A stretch of 17,057 nt of DNA from assembly GCA_023428655.1 (NCBI GenBank), contig JAEYXC010000202.1:1-17057 (forward strand), read 5' to 3'. How positions within the stretch are numbered: position 1 is the stretch's first letter; each line of letters opens with the position of its first letter. The notes under the pieces were generated by a model. It was not told the origin of the DNA. It was given only the letters and a program-made list of their open reading frames with translations, and made no database searches. This DNA is from Bacillota bacterium (GTDB taxonomy: Bacteria > Bacillota > Clostridia > Lachnospirales > Lachnospiraceae). Of this stretch, positions 1 to 7,946 are shown piece by piece. A program made the translations under genes and the position numbers.

Positions 1-2694
1 ATGATCGCACAGGGAGATTTTCTAAAGCTCCTACATGCACCCTCGAAGGATCGCAAGGAGATTTTTACGAAGATATTCAATACGAGAATTTATTGGAGAA
101 TTGAGGAGGAGCTGAAGAATCGTTCAAAGCTGATATATGGTAAGCTGGAGGATAATCGGAAGGATATTCTTCGTGAGATGGAGAGTATTCGTTGCATCGA
201 GGATAGCACACTGAAAGAGCAATGGGACGGGACTCCGCATTTTCTGGAAAGTGACCCTGAGCGTCTGCTTGAGCTGATTCGCCTGATTATTAATGAGGCG
301 AAGGGAAAGGAAGCAGAGATATTAGGAAGGGTAAGAGAGGTCCGAAGTGAAACAAGCAGGGTGGTGCTGGAGCTGCAGCAGGCTGAGGGAATGAACCGTC
401 TATTAGCAGAGTTGGAGAAAGGGCGTAGTCTTCAAACACAGCTGAAGCTTAGAGTGGACGAGATGAATTCAGCGCGGGTTAAGCTTGAGTTTGCCAAGAA
501 AGCCCTAATCGTCAAAGCAAAAGAGAAGGTGTTTTATGATAAGCAGAAGGAATATAATGCCTGTCTTCTTCGAATAGAGGGGCTTAAGGAATGGATCGGG
601 CAATATGAGCCCATCCTTGCCAAGCTGCTTCAGGAGAGGGAGGAAGCAGAGCAGGCTTATAAGAATAAAAGTCCGGAGCTGGGGACAAGGATTAGTAAAA
701 TCAATGAGTTCCTGCCAAAATTCATGGAATATGAAAAAAAGTGCAGGGAGCTTGAAGTGTTGTCAATGAGTCGGGACGCAGCGCAGAAGGGACTGGAGGA
801 GGTGTTGACCGAGCTTCGTAAATCCACTGAACTGCAGAGATCTCTTCAGGAAGAGCAACAGGCTTTGAGGCCCGTTGCGGAGGAGCTTACAATCCTTTTA
901 CCCTCGGTTGAGAAGTGGACACAGCGTAGATCGGACCTTGAGAAGCTTTTGATTGATATCCGAGAGCTTGGAAGGTTAAGGCTTGAATATCTTCAGAAGG
1001 AGCTGGAGTTGAAGGCAGCGCAGGAGAAGGTGGAGGGGAGAACGAAGGATTATGAGCGGTGCTATCGTCAGTTTATTGAGGAACAAGCAGTAATACTGGC
1101 TCATGAACTTAAGGATGGCTGCCCCTGTCCTGTCTGCGGTTCCACGTCACATCCATTGAAAGCAGAGTTCTCTAGTGCTAAGATAAGTCAACAGACCCTG
1201 GAGGCGAGCAAGCAAGAGAAGGAAGTGGCGGATGAGGAGCTGCTAAGGATAAGGGAGGCACTTCATAGGGAGCAACAAAGCTATGAAAGTAAGAAGACCT
1301 TGGTTGAGCATGAAGGTAGGAGGATAATCTCACCGGACTTTGAGGCAGAGGCAACATCACAAGATGATATTAATACGAATATTCAAAATTGTATTACCGC
1401 CCTGAATGAGGAGACGGCGAAGAAGGAGAGGGCGATTGCTGCAAAAGATAAAATTAAGCATAACGACGAGGTTATACAAAGAGTGCAAGGGGAGCTAAGC
1501 GATTATACAGAGAGAAAGGAGAATGCAGAGCGTAAGCTTAAGGAGATAGAGATAAATTTTGCTGCTTTACAGAAGGAACAAAATCTATTGAAAAGCGATC
1601 TTAGCTATGAAAGTCAAGCAGCTGCACAGGAGGAGCTATCCGCCGCCAAAGAGCAGTTGGCTGCTTTAGAGACATCAAGGGAAGCTACCGCACAGAAATA
1701 CCAGGGAATATTGGAGGAAATGATTACAGCAAAGGGTAAGCTAAAATCGGAGGAGGATAACCTGTCAAGATTACAGCTTGAGAAGGATAGTTTCTGGGAG
1801 GACTTTGATCAGGAACTGCGTCTCCAGGGCTTCGCTCATGTAGAGGGATATCATGCTTCCTCATTATCAGCGGATTCTATGGAGGAGCTTGAGTTAGTAT
1901 TACAGGAATATCATCGCGCTGTAATTGAAAATGAGAATAGTATAAAGCATTTTGAGGAGCAGACAAAAGGAAAAGAGAAGGTGGATACCTCGATACTGGA
2001 GGCAAAAAAGACCAAGTTAACTGAGATGACTGCGGAGCTGGAGGAAAAGAATATGCAGGTTTACAGTATTCGCTCCGGTAATGAACTCATTCTGGAAAAT
2101 GTTCTTAAGCTCTTTGAATTGCGACGAAGGATAAGGGAGGAGTACACCATCTTAAATCGACTGGAGGCGACCGCCAATGGTAAGGTAGGTCCCAAACGGT
2201 TAAACTTCCAGACCTACATACAGAGAAGATATTTTAATTCCATTCTGAAGGAAGCAAATAAGAGACTATATACGATGTCCAATGGCCAATTCATTCTCAA
2301 ATGCAGGGAGATGGAGGAGCTGGCCAATCAGGGAGAGGTAGGCTTGGATCTTGATGTTTATAGTATGGTCAATGACCAGATTCGGGATGTAAAGACCTTA
2401 TCCGGTGGAGAATCCTTTATGGCTGCATTAGCCATGGCACTGGGAATGGCGGATATTATCCAGAATACAGCCGGAAGCATTCATATTGATACGATGTTCA
2501 TCGATGAAGGCTTTGGCTCCTTAAGTGATGAGACCAGAATGCAGGCAATTCAGGTTCTGAATAAATTATCCGAAGGAAAGCGGCTGGTTGGTATCATATC
2601 CCATGTCTCGGAATTGAAAGCAATGATTGGTACAAAGCTGCTAGTCTCAAAGACGGACAAGGGTAGTAAGGTGCGTTGGGATTTTGGTGATTAA
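1..2694 (+). CDS. sbcC: SbcC-type exonuclease subunit, 5' end cut off by window
   Basis: This is the large ATPase subunit of the SbcCD (Rad50/Mre11-like) complex, which opens and degrades hairpin and blocked DNA ends; the nuclease partner SbcD is expected upstream, outside the window. The visible 897 residues show two very long coiled-coil arms around a zinc hook (CPVC, residues 376-379, inside GCPCPVCGSTSHP). The C-terminal ABC half has the signature LSGGE (800-804) and Walker B with catalytic glutamate, MFIDEG (832-837). Walker A is missing because it lies before base 1. The ATG at base 1 is internal: the opening MIAQGDFLKLLHAPSKDR is normally found more than 100 residues into SbcC proteins, and full-length members exceed 1000 residues. 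The gene ends with TAA at 2692-2694, 27 bases before a terminator hairpin. Identification is secure; only the start is outside the view. Confidence 0.95.
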   Translation: MIAQGDFLKLLHAPSKDRKEIFTKIFNTRIYWRIEEELKNRSKLIYGKLEDNRKDILREMESIRCIEDSTLKEQWDGTPHFLESDPERLLELIRLIINEAKGKEAEILGRVREVRSETSRVVLELQQAEGMNRLLAELEKGRSLQTQLKLRVDEMNSARVKLEFAKKALIVKAKEKVFYDKQKEYNACLLRIEGLKEWIGQYEPILAKLLQEREEAEQAYKNKSPELGTRISKINEFLPKFMEYEKKCRELEVLSMSRDAAQKGLEEVLTELRKSTELQRSLQEEQQALRPVAEELTILLPSVEKWTQRRSDLEKLLIDIRELGRLRLEYLQKELELKAAQEKVEGRTKDYERCYRQFIEEQAVILAHELKDGCPCPVCGSTSHPLKAEFSSAKISQQTLEASKQEKEVADEELLRIREALHREQQSYESKKTLVEHEGRRIISPDFEAEATSQDDINTNIQNCITALNEETAKKERAIAAKDKIKHNDEVIQRVQGELSDYTERKENAERKLKEIEINFAALQKEQNLLKSDLSYESQAAAQEELSAAKEQLAALETSREATAQKYQGILEEMITAKGKLKSEEDNLSRLQLEKDSFWEDFDQELRLQGFAHVEGYHASSLSADSMEELELVLQEYHRAVIENENSIKHFEEQTKGKEKVDTSILEAKKTKLTEMTAELEEKNMQVYSIRSGNELILENVLKLFELRRRIREEYTILNRLEATANGKVGPKRLNFQTYIQRRYFNSILKEANKRLYTMSNGQFILKCREMEELANQGEVGLDLDVYSMVNDQIRDVKTLSGGESFMAALAMALGMADIIQNTAGSIHIDTMFIDEGFGSLSDETRMQAIQVLNKLSEGKRLVGIISHVSELKAMIGTKLLVSKTDKGSKVRWDFGD

Positions 2695-2721
2695 AAGAAG
2701 ATCACTTTATAAAGATAGCAG

Positions 2722-2750
2722 AAGGGAGGGCAGTAGCCCTCCCTTTTCTT
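2722..2750 (+). terminator. Rho-independent terminator of sbcC
   Basis: A perfect 10-bp stem (AAGGGAGGGC at 2722-2731, GCCCTCCCTT at 2736-2745) with a 4-base loop AGTA, followed by TTCTT. It lies between the convergent sbcC and GH3 genes. Read on the minus strand the stem is followed by a poor T tract (TTCTGC), so it should work mainly for sbcC. Confidence 0.9.
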
Positions 2751-2807
2751 ATCCTATGCCTCTAGAAGATATCTAAGACAATGTGTATATTTGAACGACA
2801 ATATTTC

Positions 2808-5642
2808 TTAATCCAGTGCATCAGCCATCATGGCTCTAAATTTCTCCATATCCAGCTCTTCCCGAAGGGTTATCTTAATCTCACCGATATCCACACCACC
2901 CTGTGCAAAGTATAGCTTTAGATAGCAACTGGGATGAAACATCATACCTAAATCCCTCCTCTCTTCGATCCATTCCCCATTCGTTCCATTGATGGTAATG
3001 GTAGAATGTACCTTACCGTTAAGGAAAATGGTGATGGGGATCTGTGCCAGATCTCCGGAATAGGATCTCAGCTTAAAGGTTATGTCATAATAGCCCTTTT
3101 TGTTGAAGGTGAGAGCAAATAGATTGGAGGCACCTCTTTCCGTGCTCATACCTGTTATATCCAGACAAAGGTCTTCATTGACTAATTGATACGTTAAGTC
3201 AAAATCCAACTTGTCCTCTGCATTGCTATTGTCTTCGGATGCTTTTTCCTCTTCACTTAATTTACCAAGATGACGAAGCATTACCGGGGATTTCATACAA
3301 AGATAGCAGATATTTTTTGCATTACGCATAAGCTCCGCTCTGGTTACGATACCACTTTCCAAGCTTTCCTTCAATAAATCATTGTTTGAGTTGTTCTCCG
3401 AGCTATCCACCACCATATATAGATCATTCTGCGCTCTAACCATATACTGTGTATTCTTGTTGGAGGCAGTTTCTTCCCCATCTTCATTCATATCGGCCCA
3501 CCAGTCAGTCATGACAGCGCCCTGGAAGCCCCATTCATTTCGGAGTATCGTGGTAAGCAGTTCATAATTTCCTGCAGCCCAGATGCCGTTGATTGCTCCA
3601 TAGCTTGTCATAATAGAATAAGCCTTACCTTCCTTTACGGCAATTTCAAAGCCCTTTAAGTATATTTCGCGAAGAGCACGTTCTGAAATCACACTGTCAG
3701 TAAGCCGGCGGTGAAACTCCTGATTATTACAAGCCAAATGCTTAATGGTACCGGTCACACCATATTCGTGCATTCCGGCTAAGCAAGCGGCGGCCATCTT
3801 ACCGGTTAGAATAGGATCCTCTGAGAAATACTCAAAGTTTCGTCCATTCAAAGGATTCCTATGAAGATTCAACCCGGGTCCCAGTAACGTGTCGATATGG
3901 TTCCTTCTTAATTCCAAGCCCTCCATAATATATAACTCTTTCACTAATTCTGTATTAAAGGAGCAGGCAAGGCAGGTTCCGTTGGGCATACTGAAGCCAT
4001 AGGCACCGGAGTCCATTCGAATACCGGAGGGACCATCGGCACAGCATCCTGTGGGGATACCAAAGGCTAATAATCGATCGGTTACTCCACCAAAGGCACC
4101 GGCTGTTCCGGGTGTCACCTTGGGCGAGCTCATACCCTCGCCTCTGGAAAGGTGAATCAGGTCATCGTCCGTAAGCTGCGCCAGGAAATCATCCATGGAG
4201 ACCCGTTGTTCCATCACATCCTCCAGCTTATAGCCCTTGTCGCCGGTATATGGAATAGCCTTAGGACGGCCCTCCTCAATGCGCTTTTGAGGCTTCACGG
4301 TACGAAGTGGAGCTGTTTCCTTATGAAGCTCTAATGTACCTTCCTTAGCCCTCACATGAAAACGTTGCAGCTCCAACTGAGGAGAGAGTGCTTCCTCTAA
4401 TTGCTGTACGAGAATCAATTCAGGAATAGTAACACTGCCTGCCAAAGAGGTGTTTCTGACATCGGTTCCAGTATATATTTCATAGGTTCCCGGTTCTAAT
4501 ACATAACAGGATTTGTGACCGGTTATCCCGCTGTCATCATAAGAAGCGAGACTGCTTAAAGGGATGGTTAATTTTGCCACTTCATAAGCTCTCGGTGTAA
4601 GCTCAGCCGTTTTTGTAAAGGCCTTCAATTCTCTGGACGGTTTCCCTAAGAGTCCTTGCGGTGCGGAGGAATAAGCTTGAATAACCTCTTTTCCTTTCAC
4701 ACTTCCGGTATTTGTGATTTTTACTTCACATACAATGCTGCCCAAATCTTCAGATACAAAAGGAGGAGTCGGCGGGCAAAAGGAGATATTATCTATAGCA
4801 AAGGTGGTATAGGAGAGACCATATCCAAAGGGATATAAGACCTTGTCCTTTGCTACGGTTTCAAAGTAGCGATAACCTACATAAATATCTTCGGTGTAAT
4901 AGTTGCGAACTGGATCACCAAAATATGCGGTAGAAGGGTAGTCTTCGATATCCTTGGCAATGGTATCACTCAGCTTGCCACAGGGGGTAACTACACCGGT
5001 TAGGACATCTACCACAGCGTTACCACCCTCCTGACCTCCATGCCAGGTATACAGGACAGCACTGGGATTATATTGTTCAACCCACTTCATATCAATAATA
5101 TTTCCTACATTTAAAACAACGCAGACACGTTGAAATTCCCTGCATACCCGGCTTAGCATGTCCTCTTCCAAATCAGTCAGAAGGTAACTGCCTTTACCGG
5201 CATAGTTATCCCTATCCTCACCTGCAGTTCTTCCGATCACTACCAGGGCTACATCGGACATCGCCTCGGCTTTCCTAACAAGCTCATCAGAAAGCGGCAT
5301 TTCTTCCTGTGACCAGGGTTCACCGGCCCATCCCTCTCCGTGATTAAAGGGATGCTCCTTGGCCCAGCTTTCATAAACAGCCAATAGCTCCTTGTTTATT
5401 ACTATATTCTCATTTGCCTTCAAGGCATCAAGTATTCCAATCACATATTTTGTATTAACCATTCCTCCGGAGCCGGTACCGCTTTTATAATAATCCAATT
5501 GTATTCTGCCGAACACGGAAACGGTTTCTCCTGCTTTAATAGGCAAGGCATGATTATCATTCTTTAAAAGTACTGCGCCTTCTGCTGCAGCCCGCCTTGA
5601 TAGGCTCGCGTATTGATCCCAATTAATATCATATTTCCCCAT
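2808..5642 (-). CDS. GH3 beta-glucosidase with reversed domain order
   Basis: A glycoside hydrolase family 3 enzyme, probably a cytoplasmic beta-glucosidase (no signal peptide). The usual order is inverted. The alpha/beta sandwich (GH3_C) comes first (about 15-280), with a likely acid/base glutamate in GEDRD (E142) and the PFGYGLSYT motif at 271-279. A fibronectin-III-like domain follows (about 300-410), then the catalytic barrel (GH3_N, about 480-790). The barrel contains ADGPSGIR (535-542), NFEYFSEDP (602-610), the substrate-binding KH pair (634-635) and nucleophile D713 in VMTDWW. The last ~130 residues (about 810-935) form a beta-rich, carbohydrate-binding-like extension. This permuted order is known from Ruminococcus albus and Butyrivibrio beta-glucosidases. 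The start ATG (5640-5642) has the Shine-Dalgarno AGAGGAGA upstream. The gene is convergent with sbcC and divergent from the aldo/keto reductase. Exact substrate (cellobiose, xyloside, other) cannot be read from sequence. Confidence 0.92.
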   Translation of the reverse strand: MGKYDINWDQYASLSRRAAAEGAVLLKNDNHALPIKAGETVSVFGRIQLDYYKSGTGSGGMVNTKYVIGILDALKANENIVINKELLAVYESWAKEHPFNHGEGWAGEPWSQEEMPLSDELVRKAEAMSDVALVVIGRTAGEDRDNYAGKGSYLLTDLEEDMLSRVCREFQRVCVVLNVGNIIDMKWVEQYNPSAVLYTWHGGQEGGNAVVDVLTGVVTPCGKLSDTIAKDIEDYPSTAYFGDPVRNYYTEDIYVGYRYFETVAKDKVLYPFGYGLSYTTFAIDNISFCPPTPPFVSEDLGSIVCEVKITNTGSVKGKEVIQAYSSAPQGLLGKPSRELKAFTKTAELTPRAYEVAKLTIPLSSLASYDDSGITGHKSCYVLEPGTYEIYTGTDVRNTSLAGSVTIPELILVQQLEEALSPQLELQRFHVRAKEGTLELHKETAPLRTVKPQKRIEEGRPKAIPYTGDKGYKLEDVMEQRVSMDDFLAQLTDDDLIHLSRGEGMSSPKVTPGTAGAFGGVTDRLLAFGIPTGCCADGPSGIRMDSGAYGFSMPNGTCLACSFNTELVKELYIMEGLELRRNHIDTLLGPGLNLHRNPLNGRNFEYFSEDPILTGKMAAACLAGMHEYGVTGTIKHLACNNQEFHRRLTDSVISERALREIYLKGFEIAVKEGKAYSIMTSYGAINGIWAAGNYELLTTILRNEWGFQGAVMTDWWADMNEDGEETASNKNTQYMVRAQNDLYMVVDSSENNSNNDLLKESLESGIVTRAELMRNAKNICYLCMKSPVMLRHLGKLSEEEKASEDNSNAEDKLDFDLTYQLVNEDLCLDITGMSTERGASNLFALTFNKKGYYDITFKLRSYSGDLAQIPITIFLNGKVHSTITINGTNGEWIEERRDLGMMFHPSCYLKLYFAQGGVDIGEIKITLREELDMEKFRAMMADALD

Positions 5643-5707
5643 GTGTTATCTCCTCTTATGCTTTTGTTATATTGGTAATGAGTATGGTTTCCCATGGAAT
5701 AATATTG

Positions 5708-5760
5708 CGTTGTACCATGAAAGTGATACTATCCATTTTGTTTCGTAAATTGGTGCAACG
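5708..5760. promoter_or_regulatory. Inverted repeat in the GH3 leader
   Basis: CGTTGTACCA (5708-5717) and TGGTGCAACG (5751-5760) are complementary at 9 of 10 positions and are separated by 33 bases. They lie just downstream of the predicted GH3 promoter, so they could be paired operator half-sites for a sugar-responsive repressor, or the base of a leader RNA stem with a long loop. No regulator can be assigned. Confidence 0.4.
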
Positions 5761-5771
5761 AATTATGAATC

Positions 5772-5801
5772 AGTATATCATTTGCGCTCGAATTAAGTCA
5801 A
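5772..5801 (-). promoter_or_regulatory. Sigma-A-like promoter for the GH3 gene
   Basis: Read on the minus strand, -35 TTGACT (5801-5796) and -10 TATACT (5777-5772) are 18 bp apart. Both match consensus at 5 of 6 bases. The predicted transcript would begin near 5765, leaving a leader of about 120 bases before the ATG. It is the best promoter-like match seen upstream of the GH3 gene. Confidence 0.6.
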
Positions 5802-6076
5802 ACCAATTTCGAATTACTTATAAATAGAAAAGGGTAAAGCGAAGGAAGTGGATTAATCAGTAAGAATACGTAGGATTTTACAAAAAATATTATGGATAAC
5901 ATTAATTATCATCACATTATCTCCTTGACATAATTAAGCCTCTATGTTTGTAGGAGGAATCTATTAACCAAAATCACGATACTACATTCTGTGCGTTACA
6001 AAAATCATATTATATGAATTATCCTTATAATTAAGAATCCAACCTTGTATTTTACGCAGATAAAACAAAAAAGGGA

Positions 6077-6107
6077 TTGACATGGAGTGCACTCCATGGG
6101 GTAACAT
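6077..6107 (+). promoter_or_regulatory. MerR-type promoter and operator for the aldo/keto reductase operon
   Basis: The -35 TTGACA (6077-6082) and -10 TAACAT (6102-6107) are separated by exactly 19 bp, the stretched spacing typical of promoters activated by MerR-family proteins. A perfect 18-bp palindrome, CATGGAGTGCACTCCATG (6081-6098), starts in the last two bases of the -35 and fills most of the spacer, as expected for a MerR dimer that realigns the two boxes. The MerR gene is two positions downstream in the same operon, so autoregulation is likely. Confidence 0.85.
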
Positions 6108-6146
6108 GATTATATAATGAAAGATAAGGGCTTCACAAATTCCAAA

Positions 6147-6169
6147 TTGTACGAACAACTTGTACAATG
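6147..6169 (+). promoter_or_regulatory. Small inverted repeat in the aldo/keto reductase leader
   Basis: ATTGTAC (6147-6153) and GTACAAT (6163-6169) are perfect complements with a 9-base loop, in the leader between the MerR-type promoter and the AKR start. There is no T tract, so it is not a terminator. It may be a secondary regulator site or an mRNA stem. Confidence 0.3.
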
Positions 6170-6223
6170 GGCAGTAGGTACGGAAACCATTAAGTTTATA
6201 TAGAATGAACAGGAGGTATTCTT

Positions 6224-7204
6224 ATGGAATATGTAAAATTCGGTAATACGGGTATGGAGGTATCAAAATTATGTGTCGGAGCTATGGGGTTTGGTGATGC
6301 TTCAACGGGCTTTCATCAGTGGGTTATTGATGAAGAGAGCTCACGTAAGCTGGTTAAGCTGGCGCTAGAACAGGGAATTAATTTCTTTGATACGGCTAAT
6401 GTTTATTCCAAAGGCACCAGTGAGATGTATTTAGGTAAGTCATTGAAGGATTATGCTAACCGTGATGAGATTGTACTTGCTACAAAGGTGTGGGGGAAAA
6501 TGCAGGAAGGTCCAAATGGTGGAGGCTTATCAAGAAAAGCGATATTAAGCGAGATTGATAAGAGTCTACAGAGACTGGGCACGGATTATGTGGATCTATA
6601 CATCATTCATCGTTGGGATTACAGTACACCGATTGAGGAGACAATGGAAGCTCTCAATGATGTTGTACGTGCGGGAAAAGCCAGATATATCGGTGCTTCC
6701 GCAATGTATGCATGGCAATTCCAGAAAGCTCTTTATACGGCAGAGAAGCATGGTTGGACCAGATTTGTCTCGATGCAAAACCACCTGAACCTAATCTACC
6801 GGGAGGAAGAAAGAGAAATGCTGCCCCTTTGCCGAGCTGAAAAGATCGCAGTTACACCCTATAGTCCTCTTGCCGGAGGTAAGTTGACCAGAGATTTATC
6901 GGAAAAAACCTTCCGCGGTGATACGGATCATGTTATGAAGATGAAGTATGGTAGCACAGAGGAACAGGATCGTACCATCATCTTACGGGTAGCAGAGCTT
7001 GCTAATAAGTATAAGGTAAACCGTGCTCAGATTGCCCTTGCTTGGCTTTTGTGTAAGGATGGAGTTACAGCACCGATTATTGGCGTTACGAAGGACCATC
7101 ACATCACAGATGCGATAAAAGCCTTAGATATCAAGTTATCCCAGGAAGACATTGCTTACCTGGAGGAGACCTATGTTCCCCATAGGGTAGTAGGAGCACA
7201 ATAA
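6224..7204 (+). CDS. Aldo/keto reductase
   Basis: A 326-residue NAD(P)H-dependent aldo/keto reductase expected to reduce aldehydes or ketones in the cytosol. The full AKR catalytic tetrad is visible: D56 and Y61 in FFDTANVY, K88 in LATKVW, and H129 in YIIHRWD. The C-terminal stretch AIIGVTK-like (APIIGVTKDHHITDAIKAL) is the usual cofactor-phosphate-binding region. The length is normal for the YhdN/AKR11-like bacterial group. The ATG at 6224 is preceded by AGGAGGT at a good distance. It is the first gene of a two-gene unit with a MerR regulator 66 bases downstream, driven by the palindromic 19-bp-spacer promoter, which points to induction by reactive carbonyls. The substrate is not determinable from sequence. 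Confidence 0.93.
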   Translation: MEYVKFGNTGMEVSKLCVGAMGFGDASTGFHQWVIDEESSRKLVKLALEQGINFFDTANVYSKGTSEMYLGKSLKDYANRDEIVLATKVWGKMQEGPNGGGLSRKAILSEIDKSLQRLGTDYVDLYIIHRWDYSTPIEETMEALNDVVRAGKARYIGASAMYAWQFQKALYTAEKHGWTRFVSMQNHLNLIYREEEREMLPLCRAEKIAVTPYSPLAGGKLTRDLSEKTFRGDTDHVMKMKYGSTEEQDRTIILRVAELANKYKVNRAQIALAWLLCKDGVTAPIIGVTKDHHITDAIKALDIKLSQEDIAYLEETYVPHRVVGAQ

Positions 7205-7270
7205 TCAGGATGAAAGCTACCATATTAGCAGAGAGTCCGAGTAGGAAGGTTACAGAAGAGAGGTGATATT

Positions 7271-7657
7271 TTGACCATTGCAGAGGTAAGTAAAACATAT
7301 AATTTGTCCGCAGATACCTTGCGATATTACGAGAGGATAGGACTATTACCGCCGGTAAATAAGAATAGCAGTGGTAACCGTGATTATACGGAGGAGGACT
7401 GCCGTTGGGTTCAGTTTGTCAAATGCATGAGAAGTGCAGGTCTCTCCATCGAAGTTCTGATTGAATATGTTACCTTATTCCAAAAAGGAAGTTCGACGAT
7501 AACTACAAGAAAAGAATTGCTCCTGGAGCAAAGAAAACAGATTGCAGAGAGGATTGAAGAGCTGCAAAACACCTTATCTTATCTGGACAAAAAAATTGAT
7601 GGCTATGAAGAACGTATGTTGAAGTACGAGGGCCAGTTAAAGAAGTTCGATAAATAG
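7271..7657 (+). CDS. MerR-family regulator, AdhR/NmlR-like
   Basis: A 128-residue transcription factor with an N-terminal winged helix-turn-helix (residues 1-70: MTIAEVSKTYNLSADTLRYY, then wing motif NRDYTEED) and a coiled-coil dimerisation helix (about 78-120). It lacks the C-terminal metal-binding cysteines of metal-sensing MerR proteins. C52, in FVKCMRSAGL, sits at the position of the redox/aldehyde-sensing cysteine reported for Bacillus subtilis AdhR and related NmlR proteins, so carbonyl or thiol stress is a reasonable signal. The start is TTG (7271-7273) with AGAGGTGA just upstream; no ATG or GTG fits the N-terminus. It probably binds the palindrome at 6081-6098 and so controls its own operon. 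Confidence 0.9.
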   Translation: MTIAEVSKTYNLSADTLRYYERIGLLPPVNKNSSGNRDYTEEDCRWVQFVKCMRSAGLSIEVLIEYVTLFQKGSSTITTRKELLLEQRKQIAERIEELQNTLSYLDKKIDGYEERMLKYEGQLKKFDK

Positions 7658-7690
7658 GATGGAGAAAGAAGTTTATGTAGCATAAATTAT

Positions 7691-7874
7691 AAGCTGTCTC
7701 AAGGAGTACCTAGTCCCCCTCATACATTGGTTGGAATACATTCGATTAATCTATTAACCTTAATCGGTCAATAATGTACCGCTTAAGCTAACAGATGATC
7801 AGATATTCTTTCGAACAGTGTAGTAAGGGGACTAGGTACTCATCATAATAAGTAGTTGAAGCTTGTAACAGCTT
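7691..7874. repeat. Nested inverted-repeat element E1 (184 bp)
   Basis: Outer arms AAGCTGTCTCAAG (7691-7703) and CTTGTAACAGCTT (7862-7874) match at 11 of 13 positions. Inside lies a perfect 15-bp pair, GAGTACCTAGTCCCC (7704-7718) and GGGGACTAGGTACTC (7827-7841), and inside that CGATTAA (7743-7749) with TTAATCG (7760-7766). The element fills the gap between the convergent merR-type and dbpA-type genes and has no ORF. It shares arm sequence with the element at 15926-16047. It could be a bidirectional transcription stop or a non-autonomous repeat. Confidence 0.7.
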
Positions 7875-7946
7875 CAATAAAGCTTTCTAATAAATCGAAT
7901 GACTTTCCTTTGCAGGTTTTACATATGAGTGTTGCGTCATCCTTAG

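Noticed and set aside
6111..6118. TATATAAT as the -10 box of the aldo/keto reductase promoter
   Set aside because: It is 30 bp from TTGACA; TAACAT at 6102-6107 has the 19-bp spacing that fits the palindrome and a MerR regulator.
5982..6167. Minus-strand frame of 61 codons
   Set aside because: It starts at TTG without a ribosome binding site and overlaps the MerR-type promoter and operator of the aldo/keto reductase.
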